Made by a program: the position numbers and the translations under genes. Positions 35,787 to 43,752 of a stretch of DNA of 64,000 nucleotides are shown here, one piece after another (position 1 is the first letter of the stretch; every line of letters starts with the position of its first letter). Source of the stretch: Chthoniobacteraceae bacterium (GTDB lineage Bacteria; Verrucomicrobiota; Verrucomicrobiia; Chthoniobacterales; Chthoniobacteraceae); the NCBI GenBank assembly GCA_947471505.1, contig CANIWM010000019.1:18562-82561 (forward strand), in the 5' to 3' direction. Under the pieces are notes generated by a model, which did not search any database, had not been told where the DNA came from, and saw only the letters and a program-made list of their open reading frames with translations.

Positions 35787-37538
35787 CTACATCCGCTCCG
35801 GGACTTCGATCCCGAGCAGTCCGAGGCCGTGCTTGAGGGTGCGCGCGGTCACGTCCGAGAGCGCGAGGCGGGAGCTGCGGGCGGGCTCGGCAGCTTTCAG
35901 CACGGGGCAGGCTTCGTAGAACGAGTGGTAGGCGTTCGCCAGCTCGAAGAGGTAATTGCAGAGGATGTTCGGGCGGTGGTCCGTGAGGATGCCGGGCAGC
36001 GTCTCGCCGAATTGGGCGAGCTTCTTAATGAGCGCAAACTCCGCTGATTCTGTGAAGCTGAGAGCTGAGGGTTGAGAGCTGAGAGTCGCTTCACCCGCCT
36101 TGCGAAAGATGGAGCGAATTCGCACGTAAGCGTTCTGCAAGTAAGGCGCGGTGTTGCCTTGGAAGCTGAGCAATTTATCCCAGCTAAAGACGTAGTCGCC
36201 CTGCCGATTGGGCAAGAGGTCTGCGTATTTCACCGCGCCGATTCCGATGATGCGCGCGATCTCGCGGCACTCGGGCTCGGGGAGTTCCGGGTTCTTTTCG
36301 CGCACGACTTTGTAGGCGCGCTCCTCGGCTTCATCGAGCAGGTCGGCAAGTTTGACCGTGTCGCCGCTGCGGGTTTTGAAGGGCTTGCCGTCTTCGCCGA
36401 GGATGCTGCCAAACCAGCAGTGCGACAGCGTCACCGCGCTCTCCGCGTGCAGCCGCCGCCAGATGGCGAAGAACTGCCGGAAGTGGAGCTGCTGCCGCCC
36501 GTCGGTGACGTAAATGATTTCATCCGGCGCAAATTCGCGCACGCGGTAGGCGATGGTCGCGAGGTCGGTGGTGGTGTAGTTCGATGCGCCGTCCGCCTTC
36601 TGCACGAGGGCGGGCGAGGGCTTCCAGCCATTCTCGTCTTTGATCAAAAACGGGTCCTCTTTCTCCGGCACGCCGCCATCGCTAAAGACACAAATCGCGC
36701 CGTCGCTCTTCTGCGCGATACCTTTGTGCAGCAACTCGCCGACTGTGTCCTTGAGCCAAGGGTTGTAAAACGACTCGCCGAGCGTGCAGTCGAACTTGAT
36801 GTCGAGCCGCGCGTAGATCGTGTCGAACTGCACCTGCGACAGGCGGATCATCTCCTTCCAAATCGCGAGGTTCTCCGCGTCGCCCGCTTGGAGTTTCACC
36901 AGCTCGGCGCGGGCGGCATCCATCGCGGCGGGGTCCGTTTTGCACGCTTCGTTTTGCAGTTTATACACGCGCTCCAGCTCGCCGATGGGGTCACGCTCCA
37001 GCGCCGCTTTATCAATGATCGTCTTCCACGCGAGGCACAGCATCCCGAACTGCGTGCCCCAATCGCCGATGTGATTATCCGCAACGACGACGTGGCCGAG
37101 AAAGCGCCCAATCCGCGCCAGCGCATCGCCGAGAAAAGTGCTGCGGATGTGCCCGACGTGCATCGGCTTTGCGACATTGGGCGACGAGAAATCAATCACC
37201 AGCCGCCGCAGCGGCACCGCCGGCACGCCGAACCTCGAATCCTTTGCCAGCGCAGCGAAGTGCGCCGCCAGCGTCGCGGGCTTTAGCCGGAAATTGATGA
37301 ACCCGGCACCCGCAATCTCCGGTGCTTCGCAAATATCCTCCACGTCCAGCCGCGCGATGATTTCCTGCGCGACAACGCGCGGATTCGCCTTGCGGACTTT
37401 CGCGAGCTGCATGGCGAGGTTGCCTTGGTAATCACCAAAGCGCGCATCTTGCGTGGCCTGCACGGTGACGGGGATTCCGCCCGTATCGCCAGCAGCGGCG
37501 CGGAGTTTCGATTCGAGAATGGCTTGGATGGTTTCCAT
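35787..37538 (-). CDS. argS: Arginyl-tRNA synthetase
   Basis: 583 residues, class Ia aminoacyl-tRNA synthetase. The N-terminal additional domain (residues 1-105) contains FGDYQGNLAMQLAK. The HIGH box appears as HVGH at 127-130 within FSSPNVAKPMHVGHIRSTFLGDAL. WGTQFGMLC follows. A KMSKS-like segment reads GKPFKTRSGDTVKL, and the C-terminal DALR anticodon domain ends TARTLKHGLGLLGIEVPERM. A short low-complexity insertion (about residues 484-495, SSQPSALSFTES) sits before the DALR domain. The ATG at 37538 gives the standard METIQ-type N-terminus; the upstream frame lacks homology. Confidence 0.95.
   Translation of the reverse strand: METIQAILESKLRAAAGDTGGIPVTVQATQDARFGDYQGNLAMQLAKVRKANPRVVAQEIIARLDVEDICEAPEIAGAGFINFRLKPATLAAHFAALAKDSRFGVPAVPLRRLVIDFSSPNVAKPMHVGHIRSTFLGDALARIGRFLGHVVVADNHIGDWGTQFGMLCLAWKTIIDKAALERDPIGELERVYKLQNEACKTDPAAMDAARAELVKLQAGDAENLAIWKEMIRLSQVQFDTIYARLDIKFDCTLGESFYNPWLKDTVGELLHKGIAQKSDGAICVFSDGGVPEKEDPFLIKDENGWKPSPALVQKADGASNYTTTDLATIAYRVREFAPDEIIYVTDGRQQLHFRQFFAIWRRLHAESAVTLSHCWFGSILGEDGKPFKTRSGDTVKLADLLDEAEERAYKVVREKNPELPEPECREIARIIGIGAVKYADLLPNRQGDYVFSWDKLLSFQGNTAPYLQNAYVRIRSIFRKAGEATLSSQPSALSFTESAEFALIKKLAQFGETLPGILTDHRPNILCNYLFELANAYHSFYEACPVLKAAEPARSSRLALSDVTARTLKHGLGLLGIEVPERM
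36054..36087. repeat. Low-complexity AGCTGAGAG-type repeat inside argS
   Basis: GAAGCTGAGAGCTGAGGGT is followed by TGAGAGCTGAGAGTCGCTTC: near-tandem copies of GAGAGCTGA. It encodes SSQPSALS on the minus strand, in a place where ArgS proteins have only a short linker. Similar CTCTCAGCTCTCAA strings are familiar as intergenic simple repeats, so this looks like an in-frame insertion. Confidence 0.5.
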
Positions 37539-37607
37539 GAATCGCCCAACGTGCCACGAGCCCGCGCCCGATGGCAACACTCGCACGCACTCTTCACGAA
37601 GAGGGGG

Positions 37608-37640
37608 AAAAGAAAACCCCGGCTCCTTGCGGAGCCGGGG
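37608..37640 (-). terminator. Rho-independent terminator of the Pro/Ala-rich lipoprotein gene
   Basis: CCCCGGCTCC (37617-37626) and GGAGCCGGGG (37631-37640) form a perfect 10-bp stem with a 4-base loop. On the minus strand the stem is followed by TTTTCTTTT (complement of 37608-37616). It begins 32 bases after the stop codon at 37672, a textbook terminator. It also separates this gene from argS. Confidence 0.92.
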
Positions 37641-37671
37641 TCGTTAAATGATCGGTTTGTTGTGCCGAGTG

Positions 37672-37980
37672 CTATTGGCCAGCTGGGGCTGGGGCTGGGG
37701 CTGGCTCCGGTGCTGGTGCTGCGGGAGCAGGTGCGGCTGGTGGCGCTGGTGCTGGTGCTGGTGCAGCGTCGGCAGGAGCGTTGATGACCTCGTCCGTCTC
37801 TGGCTTCTTCGGTGCGTCGGCCTTTGGTGCATCGGCCTTTGGTGCGTCAGCCTTCGGTGCCTCAGCCTTTGGGGCCTCGGTTTTTGGCGGAGTGACTGGT
37901 GGTTCTGTTGGTTTCTTGGCGTCCTCACAGGCCGAAAAGCTGAGAGCGAGGACGGCTGCGACTGCGAAATGTAGTTTCAT
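37672..37980 (-). CDS. Small Pro/Ala-rich lipoprotein
   Basis: 102 residues. The signal MKLHFAVAAVLALSFSAC ends in a lipobox, so Cys18 is the predicted lipidated residue. The rest is low complexity: a charged PKAEAPKADAPKADAPK pentapeptide array encoded by 15-bp tandem repeats, then a neutral Ala/Pro array (APAPAPAPPAAPAPA). Such extended tails often span the periplasm or cell wall. No enzymatic domain is present. It is a single-gene unit with its own terminator, divergent from hprK. Confidence 0.75.
   Translation of the reverse strand: MKLHFAVAAVLALSFSACEDAKKPTEPPVTPPKTEAPKAEAPKADAPKADAPKADAPKKPETDEVINAPADAAPAPAPAPPAAPAPAAPAPEPAPAPAPAGQ
37811..37885 (-). repeat. Five tandem 15-bp repeats in the lipoprotein gene
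   Basis: GGTGCGTCGGCCTTT at 37811 recurs with small changes at 37826, 37841, 37856 and 37871. Each copy encodes one A-P-K-A-D/E unit on the minus strand. A second array of Ala/Pro codons follows at about 37680-37768 with a six-base GGTGCT/GGGGCT period. Confidence 0.85.
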
Positions 37981-38119
37981 AATTAGTGGTGTTGTGTTGA
38001 TTCGACCGCACGGCGATCTGACGGGTTTATGCCAGAAGTGTGTCGAAGAGGTCAATCACTTCTCTCGAACGGAGGAAGCGGCTTGCCAGCAAGCCCGACT
38101 CCCGATTTACACAAGAAGC

Positions 38120-39082
38120 ATGAATGCGCCTGTAAAACATCCAACGATCACCGTGGGGGAGTTCTATACGCGACACTCGGAGGCGCTGCAAATCAAGCCA
38201 CTCACAGAACTCGGTTCAGGGTTTGAGCGCACCATCCTTGAGCCGACGATCAATCGCCCAGGCTTGGCGCTGTGCGGTTTCTTTTCCTACTTCGCGGATA
38301 AGCGGATACAGATTTTTGGCTCCGCAGAGCTGGCGTATATTAATAGCATGGCTCCCGATGAAGTGAGTCGCCGCGTGATGGCTCTCTGCGAGCATCCCAT
38401 CCCGTGCATCGTCATAGCCCGTGGGTTGGATGTGCCGGATGCACTCGTGGAAGCCGCGCGCTCTCACAACATCGCGGTGTTTTTGACCCCGATGGTGACG
38501 ATGCGCTTTATTAATGCGGCCACGCTGGCGCTGGAGTTCGACTTCGCGCCCCGCAAGAGCGAGTATGGCAGCATGGTGGATATTCAGGGCATGGGCCTTC
38601 TCATCCGTGGCAGCAGCGGCATCGGGAAAAGCGAGGTCGTCCTCGGCCTCATCGAGCGTGGCTCCTCGCTCGTGGCGGACGACATCACGCACTACCGCGT
38701 GGTGGACGGGCGGGAGCTAATGGGCACTTGCTCGGAGCTGGGGCGCGGGCACATGGAGATTCGCGGGCTCGGGGTGATCAATGTAACCGCCGTCTTCGGA
38801 GTCAGCGCGCTGCGCATCGAAAAGCGGCTCGACCTCATCGTCACACTAAAGGATTGGCAGGAGATCGAGTCTATTGATAGGACAGGGCTGGAGCAGGAGT
38901 ACTACGAGATTCTCGGATTCTACATACCACACGTGACGATTCCCGTGCGGCCAGGACGGGATCTCGCCAGACTCATCGAAGTCGCCGCGATGAACCAAAA
39001 GCTAAAGAGCCTCGGGTACAACAGCGCGGTGGAGTTTAACGAACGCCTCATGGCCGCGATGCAGAAAAAGCGCGACCGCTAA
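38120..39082 (+). CDS. hprK: HPr kinase/phosphorylase
   Basis: 320 residues. The N-terminal domain (1-130) is followed by the kinase core. The P-loop GSSGIGKS is at residues 164-171. LVADDITHY (about 185-193) carries the acidic catalytic residues. GRGHMEIRGLGVINV (208-222) is the HprK family signature. The enzyme phosphorylates HPr on its regulatory serine and reverses this with phosphate. ptsH and ptsI follow directly, so the gene order is hprK-ptsH-ptsI. The ATG at 38120 gives the family length; AAGAAG a few bases upstream may serve as a weak ribosome site. Confidence 0.95.
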   Translation: MNAPVKHPTITVGEFYTRHSEALQIKPLTELGSGFERTILEPTINRPGLALCGFFSYFADKRIQIFGSAELAYINSMAPDEVSRRVMALCEHPIPCIVIARGLDVPDALVEAARSHNIAVFLTPMVTMRFINAATLALEFDFAPRKSEYGSMVDIQGMGLLIRGSSGIGKSEVVLGLIERGSSLVADDITHYRVVDGRELMGTCSELGRGHMEIRGLGVINVTAVFGVSALRIEKRLDLIVTLKDWQEIESIDRTGLEQEYYEILGFYIPHVTIPVRPGRDLARLIEVAAMNQKLKSLGYNSAVEFNERLMAAMQKKRDR

Positions 39083-39113
39083 CCGAAGACACGACACATT
39101 TCAAAATAACTAC

Positions 39114-39410
39114 ATGGGACTCTGGAACAAACCGGAAGAGACGAAAATCACGAAGCAGCTTGAGATCATCAACAAGCTCGGGATGCACGCACGCCCATGT
39201 TCCAAGTTCGTAAAACTCGCCCACCAATACAAAGCCGACGTGTGGGTGGAGAAGGACGGCGAGATGGTGAGTGGAAAAAGCATCATGGGCCTCATGACGC
39301 TTGCGTCCGGCGAAGGCTCCGTTATTTCCGTCACATGCGATGGCTCCGACGCAGTCGAAGCACTCGCCGCACTCGAGAAACTCGTAGCCGCCAAGTTCGA
39401 TGAAGAGTGA
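39114..39410 (+). CDS. ptsH: Phosphocarrier protein HPr
   Basis: 98 residues. KLGMHARPCSKFVKLA holds the EI-phosphorylated His25. MVSGKSIMGLM holds Ser56, the equivalent of Ser46, the target of HprK. The presence of that serine together with a neighbouring hprK supports regulatory phosphorylation. An extra about 10 residues at the N-terminus (MGLWNKPEET) precede the conserved domain. The last codons overlap the ptsI start by 11 bases, so translation is coupled. Confidence 0.95.
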   Translation: MGLWNKPEETKITKQLEIINKLGMHARPCSKFVKLAHQYKADVWVEKDGEMVSGKSIMGLMTLASGEGSVISVTCDGSDAVEALAALEKLVAAKFDEE

Positions 39411-41145
39411 GCAGCGATTCCAAGGCGTCGCCGTCTCCCCGGGCATCGTCCGAGGACTCGCCTACATCTATCGCCCCGACGAAGAACTGCCGCCGCGCCG
39501 TAGCATCAAAGAAGCCGATGCGGACGGAGAAATCGCACGGCTCCACGACGCGCTCGGCAACACCCGGCGGCAAATCATCGAGCTACACGATAAGGTGAAA
39601 GCCTCCCTCGGCGCGAGCGATGCCGAGATTTTCGAAGCGCACCTCATGGTCGTCGAAGACGGCGTGCTTATTGAAGAAGTGCAAAAGACCATCCGGCGCG
39701 ATCTCTGCAACGCCGAGCACGCATTCCAAATCGTCGCGCAGCGCTACGCCAAGAGTCTCGCCGCGCTGGAAGACCCGTATTTCCGCGAACGCGCGGCGGA
39801 CATCCACGACATCGCCCGCCGCATCACGCGCAACCTCCTTGGCAAGACGACGACCACTCTCGCCGACATCCAGAGCCCGCACATCGTCCTCGCGCACAAC
39901 CTCACGCCGAGCGACACCGCGCAAATTGACCGCAATATCGTCCTAGGATTTTGCACCGAAGTTGGCGGCAAAACTTCGCACACCGCCATCATGGCGCGGT
40001 CGCTCAACATCCCCGCCATCGTCGGCCTGCACCAAATCCTCGCAGTCGAAAACGGCGCGGACATTCTGATCGACGGATACAGCGGCCTGCTCATCGTCCA
40101 TCCGACCGACGCCACACTTTTCCAATACGGCGAGCTTCAGCACAGCAAAGCCAAAGTTGAGCAACAGCTCAACGAACTCCGCGAGACAGACTCCACCACG
40201 CGCGACGGCACCCGCATCACTCTCTCCGCCAATATCGAGCAGCCCGGCGACATCGCCCAAGCCGCCGCCAGCGGAGCGCAAGGCGTCGGGCTCTTCCGCA
40301 CAGAGTTCCTCTACCTCAGCGGGACCGCGCTCCCTACCGAAGAGGAACAGTTCGCCGCCTACTGCCAAGTCGCCGCAGCCGCTCGGCCCCATGCCGTCAT
40401 CATCCGTACTCTCGACCTCGGCGGCGACAAGCTCCACGCCACGCTTCACCCCGTCGCGGAAGAAAACCCCTTCCTCGGCTGGCGAGCCATCCGCGTCTGC
40501 CTCGAGCGCACCGACATTTTCAAAACCCAGCTCCGCGCCATCCTCCGCGCCAGCACATGCGGGAGCATCAAGCTCATGTTCCCCATGATCTCCGGCATCT
40601 CCGAACTCCGCACCGCCAAGCGCATCCTCGACGAATGCCGCGCCGAGCTGCGCAAAGAGAACGCCCCCTTCGACGAGAAAATGGAAGTCGGCATCATGAT
40701 CGAAGTTCCCAGCGCCGCCATCATCGCCGACTTGCTCGCGAAGGAAGTGGACTTCTTCAGCCTCGGCACGAACGACCTCGTCCAATACACCATCGCCGCC
40801 GACCGTGGGAACGAGCACATCGCCCACCTCTACGAGCCCACGCACCCGGCAGTTTTGCGGCTGATTAAAATGACGGTCTCCGCTGCGCACGCCGCCGACA
40901 TCTGGGTCGGCGTCTGCGGAGAAATGGGCGGCGACATCACACTCACGCCGCTCCTCATCGGCCTTGGCATTGATGAAATCAGTTGCGGCAGCGCCGTCCT
41001 CCCGCGAGTGAAGCGAGCCGTTCGCAGCCTCGATGCCGCAGCTTGCCGACGGCTCGCCGCCGATGCGCTCGACTGCGATAGTGGCAGCACCATCCTCGCC
41101 CGCTCCGAAGCCGTCGCCCGAGACCACTACGGCGAACTGTTTTAA
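39400..41145 (+). CDS. ptsI: Phosphoenolpyruvate-protein phosphotransferase (PTS enzyme I)
   Basis: 581 residues. The N-terminal part begins FQGVAVSPGIVRGLAYIY. The active-site His lies in GGKTSHTAIMARSLNIPAIVG. GLFRTEFLYLSG starts the PEP-binding barrel. FSLGTNDLVQYTIAADRGNEHIAHLYEPTHPAVLRLI is the signature for PEP binding, and the catalytic Cys is in GVCGEMGGD. It transfers phosphate from PEP to HPr. No enzyme II component is present nearby. The stop overlaps that of the convergent hydrolase gene (shared TTAA). Confidence 0.95.
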   Translation: MKSEQRFQGVAVSPGIVRGLAYIYRPDEELPPRRSIKEADADGEIARLHDALGNTRRQIIELHDKVKASLGASDAEIFEAHLMVVEDGVLIEEVQKTIRRDLCNAEHAFQIVAQRYAKSLAALEDPYFRERAADIHDIARRITRNLLGKTTTTLADIQSPHIVLAHNLTPSDTAQIDRNIVLGFCTEVGGKTSHTAIMARSLNIPAIVGLHQILAVENGADILIDGYSGLLIVHPTDATLFQYGELQHSKAKVEQQLNELRETDSTTRDGTRITLSANIEQPGDIAQAAASGAQGVGLFRTEFLYLSGTALPTEEEQFAAYCQVAAAARPHAVIIRTLDLGGDKLHATLHPVAEENPFLGWRAIRVCLERTDIFKTQLRAILRASTCGSIKLMFPMISGISELRTAKRILDECRAELRKENAPFDEKMEVGIMIEVPSAAIIADLLAKEVDFFSLGTNDLVQYTIAADRGNEHIAHLYEPTHPAVLRLIKMTVSAAHAADIWVGVCGEMGGDITLTPLLIGLGIDEISCGSAVLPRVKRAVRSLDAAACRRLAADALDCDSGSTILARSEAVARDHYGELF

Positions 41146-42251
41146 CAGCCAAACACGGCATCCACAATACGCAGGGCTTTCGGGCCGGGCAGGACGCCCG
41201 GCTCCATCTGATTCATCACATAAGCAAACGCGATCCCCGTTTCCAGGTCCGCAAAAGCGTGACTGCCGCCTGCGCCTGGATGCCCAAACGCACGAAGCGA
41301 TGGACCGAAGTTCCTGCGTAACTTTTCCCCGCCTACGGTCACCGGGTCGCGCATGAAGCCGGCAGAAAACGCTGTCTCCATCAGCAGCACTCGGTCATCG
41401 CCCTGCGCCAGGGTCGTTGACATCCAGTCCAACGTCCGCGGCTCAAAGTACCCCGCTCCACCGCCCGCCAGCATCGCATAGAATTTGCCGAGCGCATGCG
41501 CCGTCCCGATCCCCCCGAAGCCTGGCAAAGAAGCTGCCCGCGCCTCTCGAGTATTCAGCGCCGCCACGCTGTGCAGCCCTTGAGGAGAGCCAAACGCCCG
41601 AACCGTAAATGAACTAGGCGCGGCGAACGCCGTGTAAAACCGATCCTTCGGCGGAGCACTCTTCGCGGGGAAGACGCTCGCCACTTTCTCCTGCTGCGCA
41701 TCCGGCAGTCCGATCCAAAAATCCAACCCCAACGGCAGGGCGAAAACATCCCGCCAATATGCACCAAGGGTCTCCCCTGTAATGCGGCGCACGAGTTCAT
41801 CCAGCAAAAAACCAAACACCCTTGGCCCGTAGCCGTGAGCCGTCCCCGGCTCCCAATGCGGATCCTGCGCCGCCAGCGCTGCAGCCACGGCGTCATGATC
41901 AAACACGGGCACTACACGATCCAACACGGGCAGTCCTGCTTGATGCGACAACACCTGGCCGATCGTAATCTCCCCCGTAAACTCCGGCCACACCTCCGCC
42001 ACTCGCGTCTCCAAATGCAGCCCATGCTCCTGCATCGCATGGAGCACGCACACCGCCGCCGGCCCCTTCGTCGCACTCCACACCAACACCGGAGTCTCGA
42101 CCGTCCAAGGCCGTGTCTCCTGCCGGTCGCACCAACCACCCGCTAGCGAGATGATCTCCTCCCCGTCCTGCCACACACTCAAGCTCGCGCCGAGTTCGCC
42201 AAAGCGTGTGAAGTTTTCCGCGAACAGCGCGACGATCCGATCCTTATCCAT
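41142..42251 (-). CDS. Serine beta-lactamase-like hydrolase (class C/EstB family)
   Basis: 369 residues, no signal peptide, so probably cytoplasmic. VWSATKGPAAVCVLHAM carries the S-x-x-K active-site pair; ITIGQVLSHQAGLPVLD is the usual next motif. HGYGPRVFGFLLDELVRRITG contains the candidate second catalytic Tyr. FGHPGAGGSHAFADLETGIAFAYVMNQM has the HxG motif that replaces KTG in esterase members such as EstB. It is therefore more likely an esterase or peptidase than an antibiotic-degrading enzyme. It follows the YkgJ-type gene by 3 bases and is probably co-transcribed with it. Confidence 0.85.
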   Translation of the reverse strand: MDKDRIVALFAENFTRFGELGASLSVWQDGEEIISLAGGWCDRQETRPWTVETPVLVWSATKGPAAVCVLHAMQEHGLHLETRVAEVWPEFTGEITIGQVLSHQAGLPVLDRVVPVFDHDAVAAALAAQDPHWEPGTAHGYGPRVFGFLLDELVRRITGETLGAYWRDVFALPLGLDFWIGLPDAQQEKVASVFPAKSAPPKDRFYTAFAAPSSFTVRAFGSPQGLHSVAALNTREARAASLPGFGGIGTAHALGKFYAMLAGGGAGYFEPRTLDWMSTTLAQGDDRVLLMETAFSAGFMRDPVTVGGEKLRRNFGPSLRAFGHPGAGGSHAFADLETGIAFAYVMNQMEPGVLPGPKALRIVDAVFGC

Positions 42252-42254
42252 ACG

Positions 42255-42584
42255 TTAAACTCCATCCACGAGCGTCGGCACAGCATCGCACTTCTCCCGC
42301 CACCCGGGGAAGTTCCAATCGTTTGGAAACGCGCGGCACTGTCGTGGCTTCACGGCCTGCAATCCGCAGTCCTTCCCCTCCAACCATGCGCACGAATGAT
42401 CGTCACGCTCTAGCAGCGAAAGCCCACGCCGATCCGGACGCAGTCGCGTGTGCCGCTCGACAAAGACATCCTCCGTCAGCCCCACAAAGGAAGCGATCGC
42501 GGCGATCTCATCCGGCTCCACCTTCACCACGCCCGGCCACTTGCAGCAGTTCGTGCATCGCTGGCAAACGTAGTGGATAGGCAT
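42255..42584 (-). CDS. YkgJ-type cysteine cluster protein
   Basis: 109 residues. The N-terminal CQRCTNCCKWPG and later CAWLEGKDCGL and KPRQCRAFP form the conserved cysteine set of the UPF0153/YkgJ family, thought to bind zinc or an iron-sulfur cluster. The function of the family is not settled. The start lies only about 10 bases past the U tract of the HU terminator, which leaves almost no room for a separate promoter. Confidence 0.85.
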   Translation of the reverse strand: MPIHYVCQRCTNCCKWPGVVKVEPDEIAAIASFVGLTEDVFVERHTRLRPDRRGLSLLERDDHSCAWLEGKDCGLQAVKPRQCRAFPNDWNFPGWREKCDAVPTLVDGV

Positions 42585-42594
42585 GACTTCTGGC

Positions 42595-42635
42595 TAAAAA
42601 AGAAAAGCCCCGCCCTCCGAAGAAGGCGGGGCTTT
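42595..42635 (-). terminator. Rho-independent terminator of the HU gene
   Basis: AAAGCCCCGCC (42604-42614) pairs with GGCGGGGCTTT (42625-42635), an 11-bp stem with a 10-base loop. On the minus strand it is followed by TTTTCTTTTTTA (complement of about 42595-42606). It starts 14 bases after the HU stop codon. The plus-strand side lacks a U tract, so it works for the minus strand only. Confidence 0.92.
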
Positions 42636-42648
42636 AAGAAAGAAAAGA

Positions 42649-42927
42649 CTACTTCAGTTTGGACTTCAGTTCCTTGCCTGCTCCGAACTTCACGGCCTTG
42701 GAGGCCTTGATTTTGATCTTCTCGCCGGTCTTCGGATTCACACCGATACGGGCTTTGCGGGCGACGACCTTGAAGGTGCCGAATCCGATGAGCTGAACGC
42801 TTTGACCCTTTTTGAGGGCTGCCGCGATCGAGTCAATGGTTGCTGCCACTGCCTTTTCGGCTGAGGCTTTCGATGTGTCTTTGCCCAGTGCTTTTGCGAC
42901 TGATGCTACGAGTTCTGCTTTATTCAT
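42649..42927 (-). CDS. hup: HU/IHF-family DNA-binding protein
   Basis: 92 residues: MNKAELVASVAKAL at the start, then VQLIGFGTFKVVARKARIGVNPKTGEKIKI, the diagnostic beta-ribbon arm with its DNA-intercalating Pro. This is a dimeric nucleoid-compacting protein. Length and charge are standard. The upstream sequence AAAGAAAACAA before the ATG shows no real Shine-Dalgarno motif although the protein should be abundant. A strong terminator follows directly. Confidence 0.95.
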   Translation of the reverse strand: MNKAELVASVAKALGKDTSKASAEKAVAATIDSIAAALKKGQSVQLIGFGTFKVVARKARIGVNPKTGEKIKIKASKAVKFGAGKELKSKLK

Positions 42928-43124
42928 TTGTTTTCTTTGTTCTGTGACTTGGGTTGTTTTTGAGTTGGTTTTTTCTGCGTGCTGCCGAAGACAGCAACGG
43001 CGGCGTATTTGTCACTCACCGTGCGCAGAGTCAACGGACATTTCGATTTTTTTTAATGCCGCGACGCCTTTGTCCGTCAGCCTTCGCAGTTGATGTTCTT
43101 TTTTGCTGCCGTAAGATTTCCGCA

Positions 43125-43655
43125 ATGACCTTCGATTCACGTATTGACAAGTTCCTCGGAAAAGTTCCGACGCTCGCCCCGTCCGCATTCATCGCACACA
43201 ACGCCACACTGGTCGGCGATGTCACCCTCGGCGACGAGTGCAGCGTGTGGTATCAATGCGTCCTCCGGGCCGATATACACAGCATTCGCGTCGGCCCCCG
43301 TTCCAATATCCAAGACGGCGCAGTGGTTCACCTCGCCGACGATTTCGGAGTGGAAATCGGCGAACTCGTCACCGTCGGACACAAAGCGATTCTTCACGCT
43401 TGCACCGTCGGAAATGAAGTTCTCGTCGGCATGAACGCGGTGATTCTCGACGGCGCAGAAATCGGCGACCGCTCCATCGTCGGCGCGGGAGCACTCGTCA
43501 CGGGACACAAAAAGTTTCCACCCGGCTCCCTCATTCTTGGCAGCCCCGCCAAGGTCGTTCGCGCGCTCACCATCGAAGAACAAGCCGACATTAAAACTTG
43601 GGCCACTCGCTACGTGCAGCTCTCTCGCGAATACTTGCGACGCGGAGTGAAGTGA
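43125..43655 (+). CDS. Gamma-class carbonic anhydrase-family protein
   Basis: 176 residues of left-handed beta-helix hexapeptides (APSAFIAHNATLVGDVTLGDECSVW). The three metal-binding histidines are placed as in the gamma-carbonic anhydrase family: VVHLADD, then VGHKAILHACTVG. GMNAVILDGAEIGDRSIVGAGALV continues the helix. The family forms trimers; many members (YrdA/PaaY group) have weak or unknown activity, so catalysis is not assured. The ATG at 43125 gives the usual start; the longer upstream frame has no homology. Confidence 0.88.
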   Translation: MTFDSRIDKFLGKVPTLAPSAFIAHNATLVGDVTLGDECSVWYQCVLRADIHSIRVGPRSNIQDGAVVHLADDFGVEIGELVTVGHKAILHACTVGNEVLVGMNAVILDGAEIGDRSIVGAGALVTGHKKFPPGSLILGSPAKVVRALTIEEQADIKTWATRYVQLSREYLRRGVK

Positions 43656-43752
43656 GTTTCGCTCGCGTGCGGTTAGTGGCGAACGCTTCGATTTCAACAG
43701 CCAAAACGAAGCGACGTTGACCTTGCGGGATAGCCGCGCTTTATTGGGTTCT

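Noticed and set aside
39943..41127. Antisense open frame in ptsI
   Set aside because: Enzyme I is certain on the plus strand; the antisense product is Gly/Ala/Asp-rich with no homology.
41142..42251. Antibiotic-resistance beta-lactamase
   Set aside because: The KTG box is replaced by HxG and no signal peptide exists, which fits esterase-type members better.
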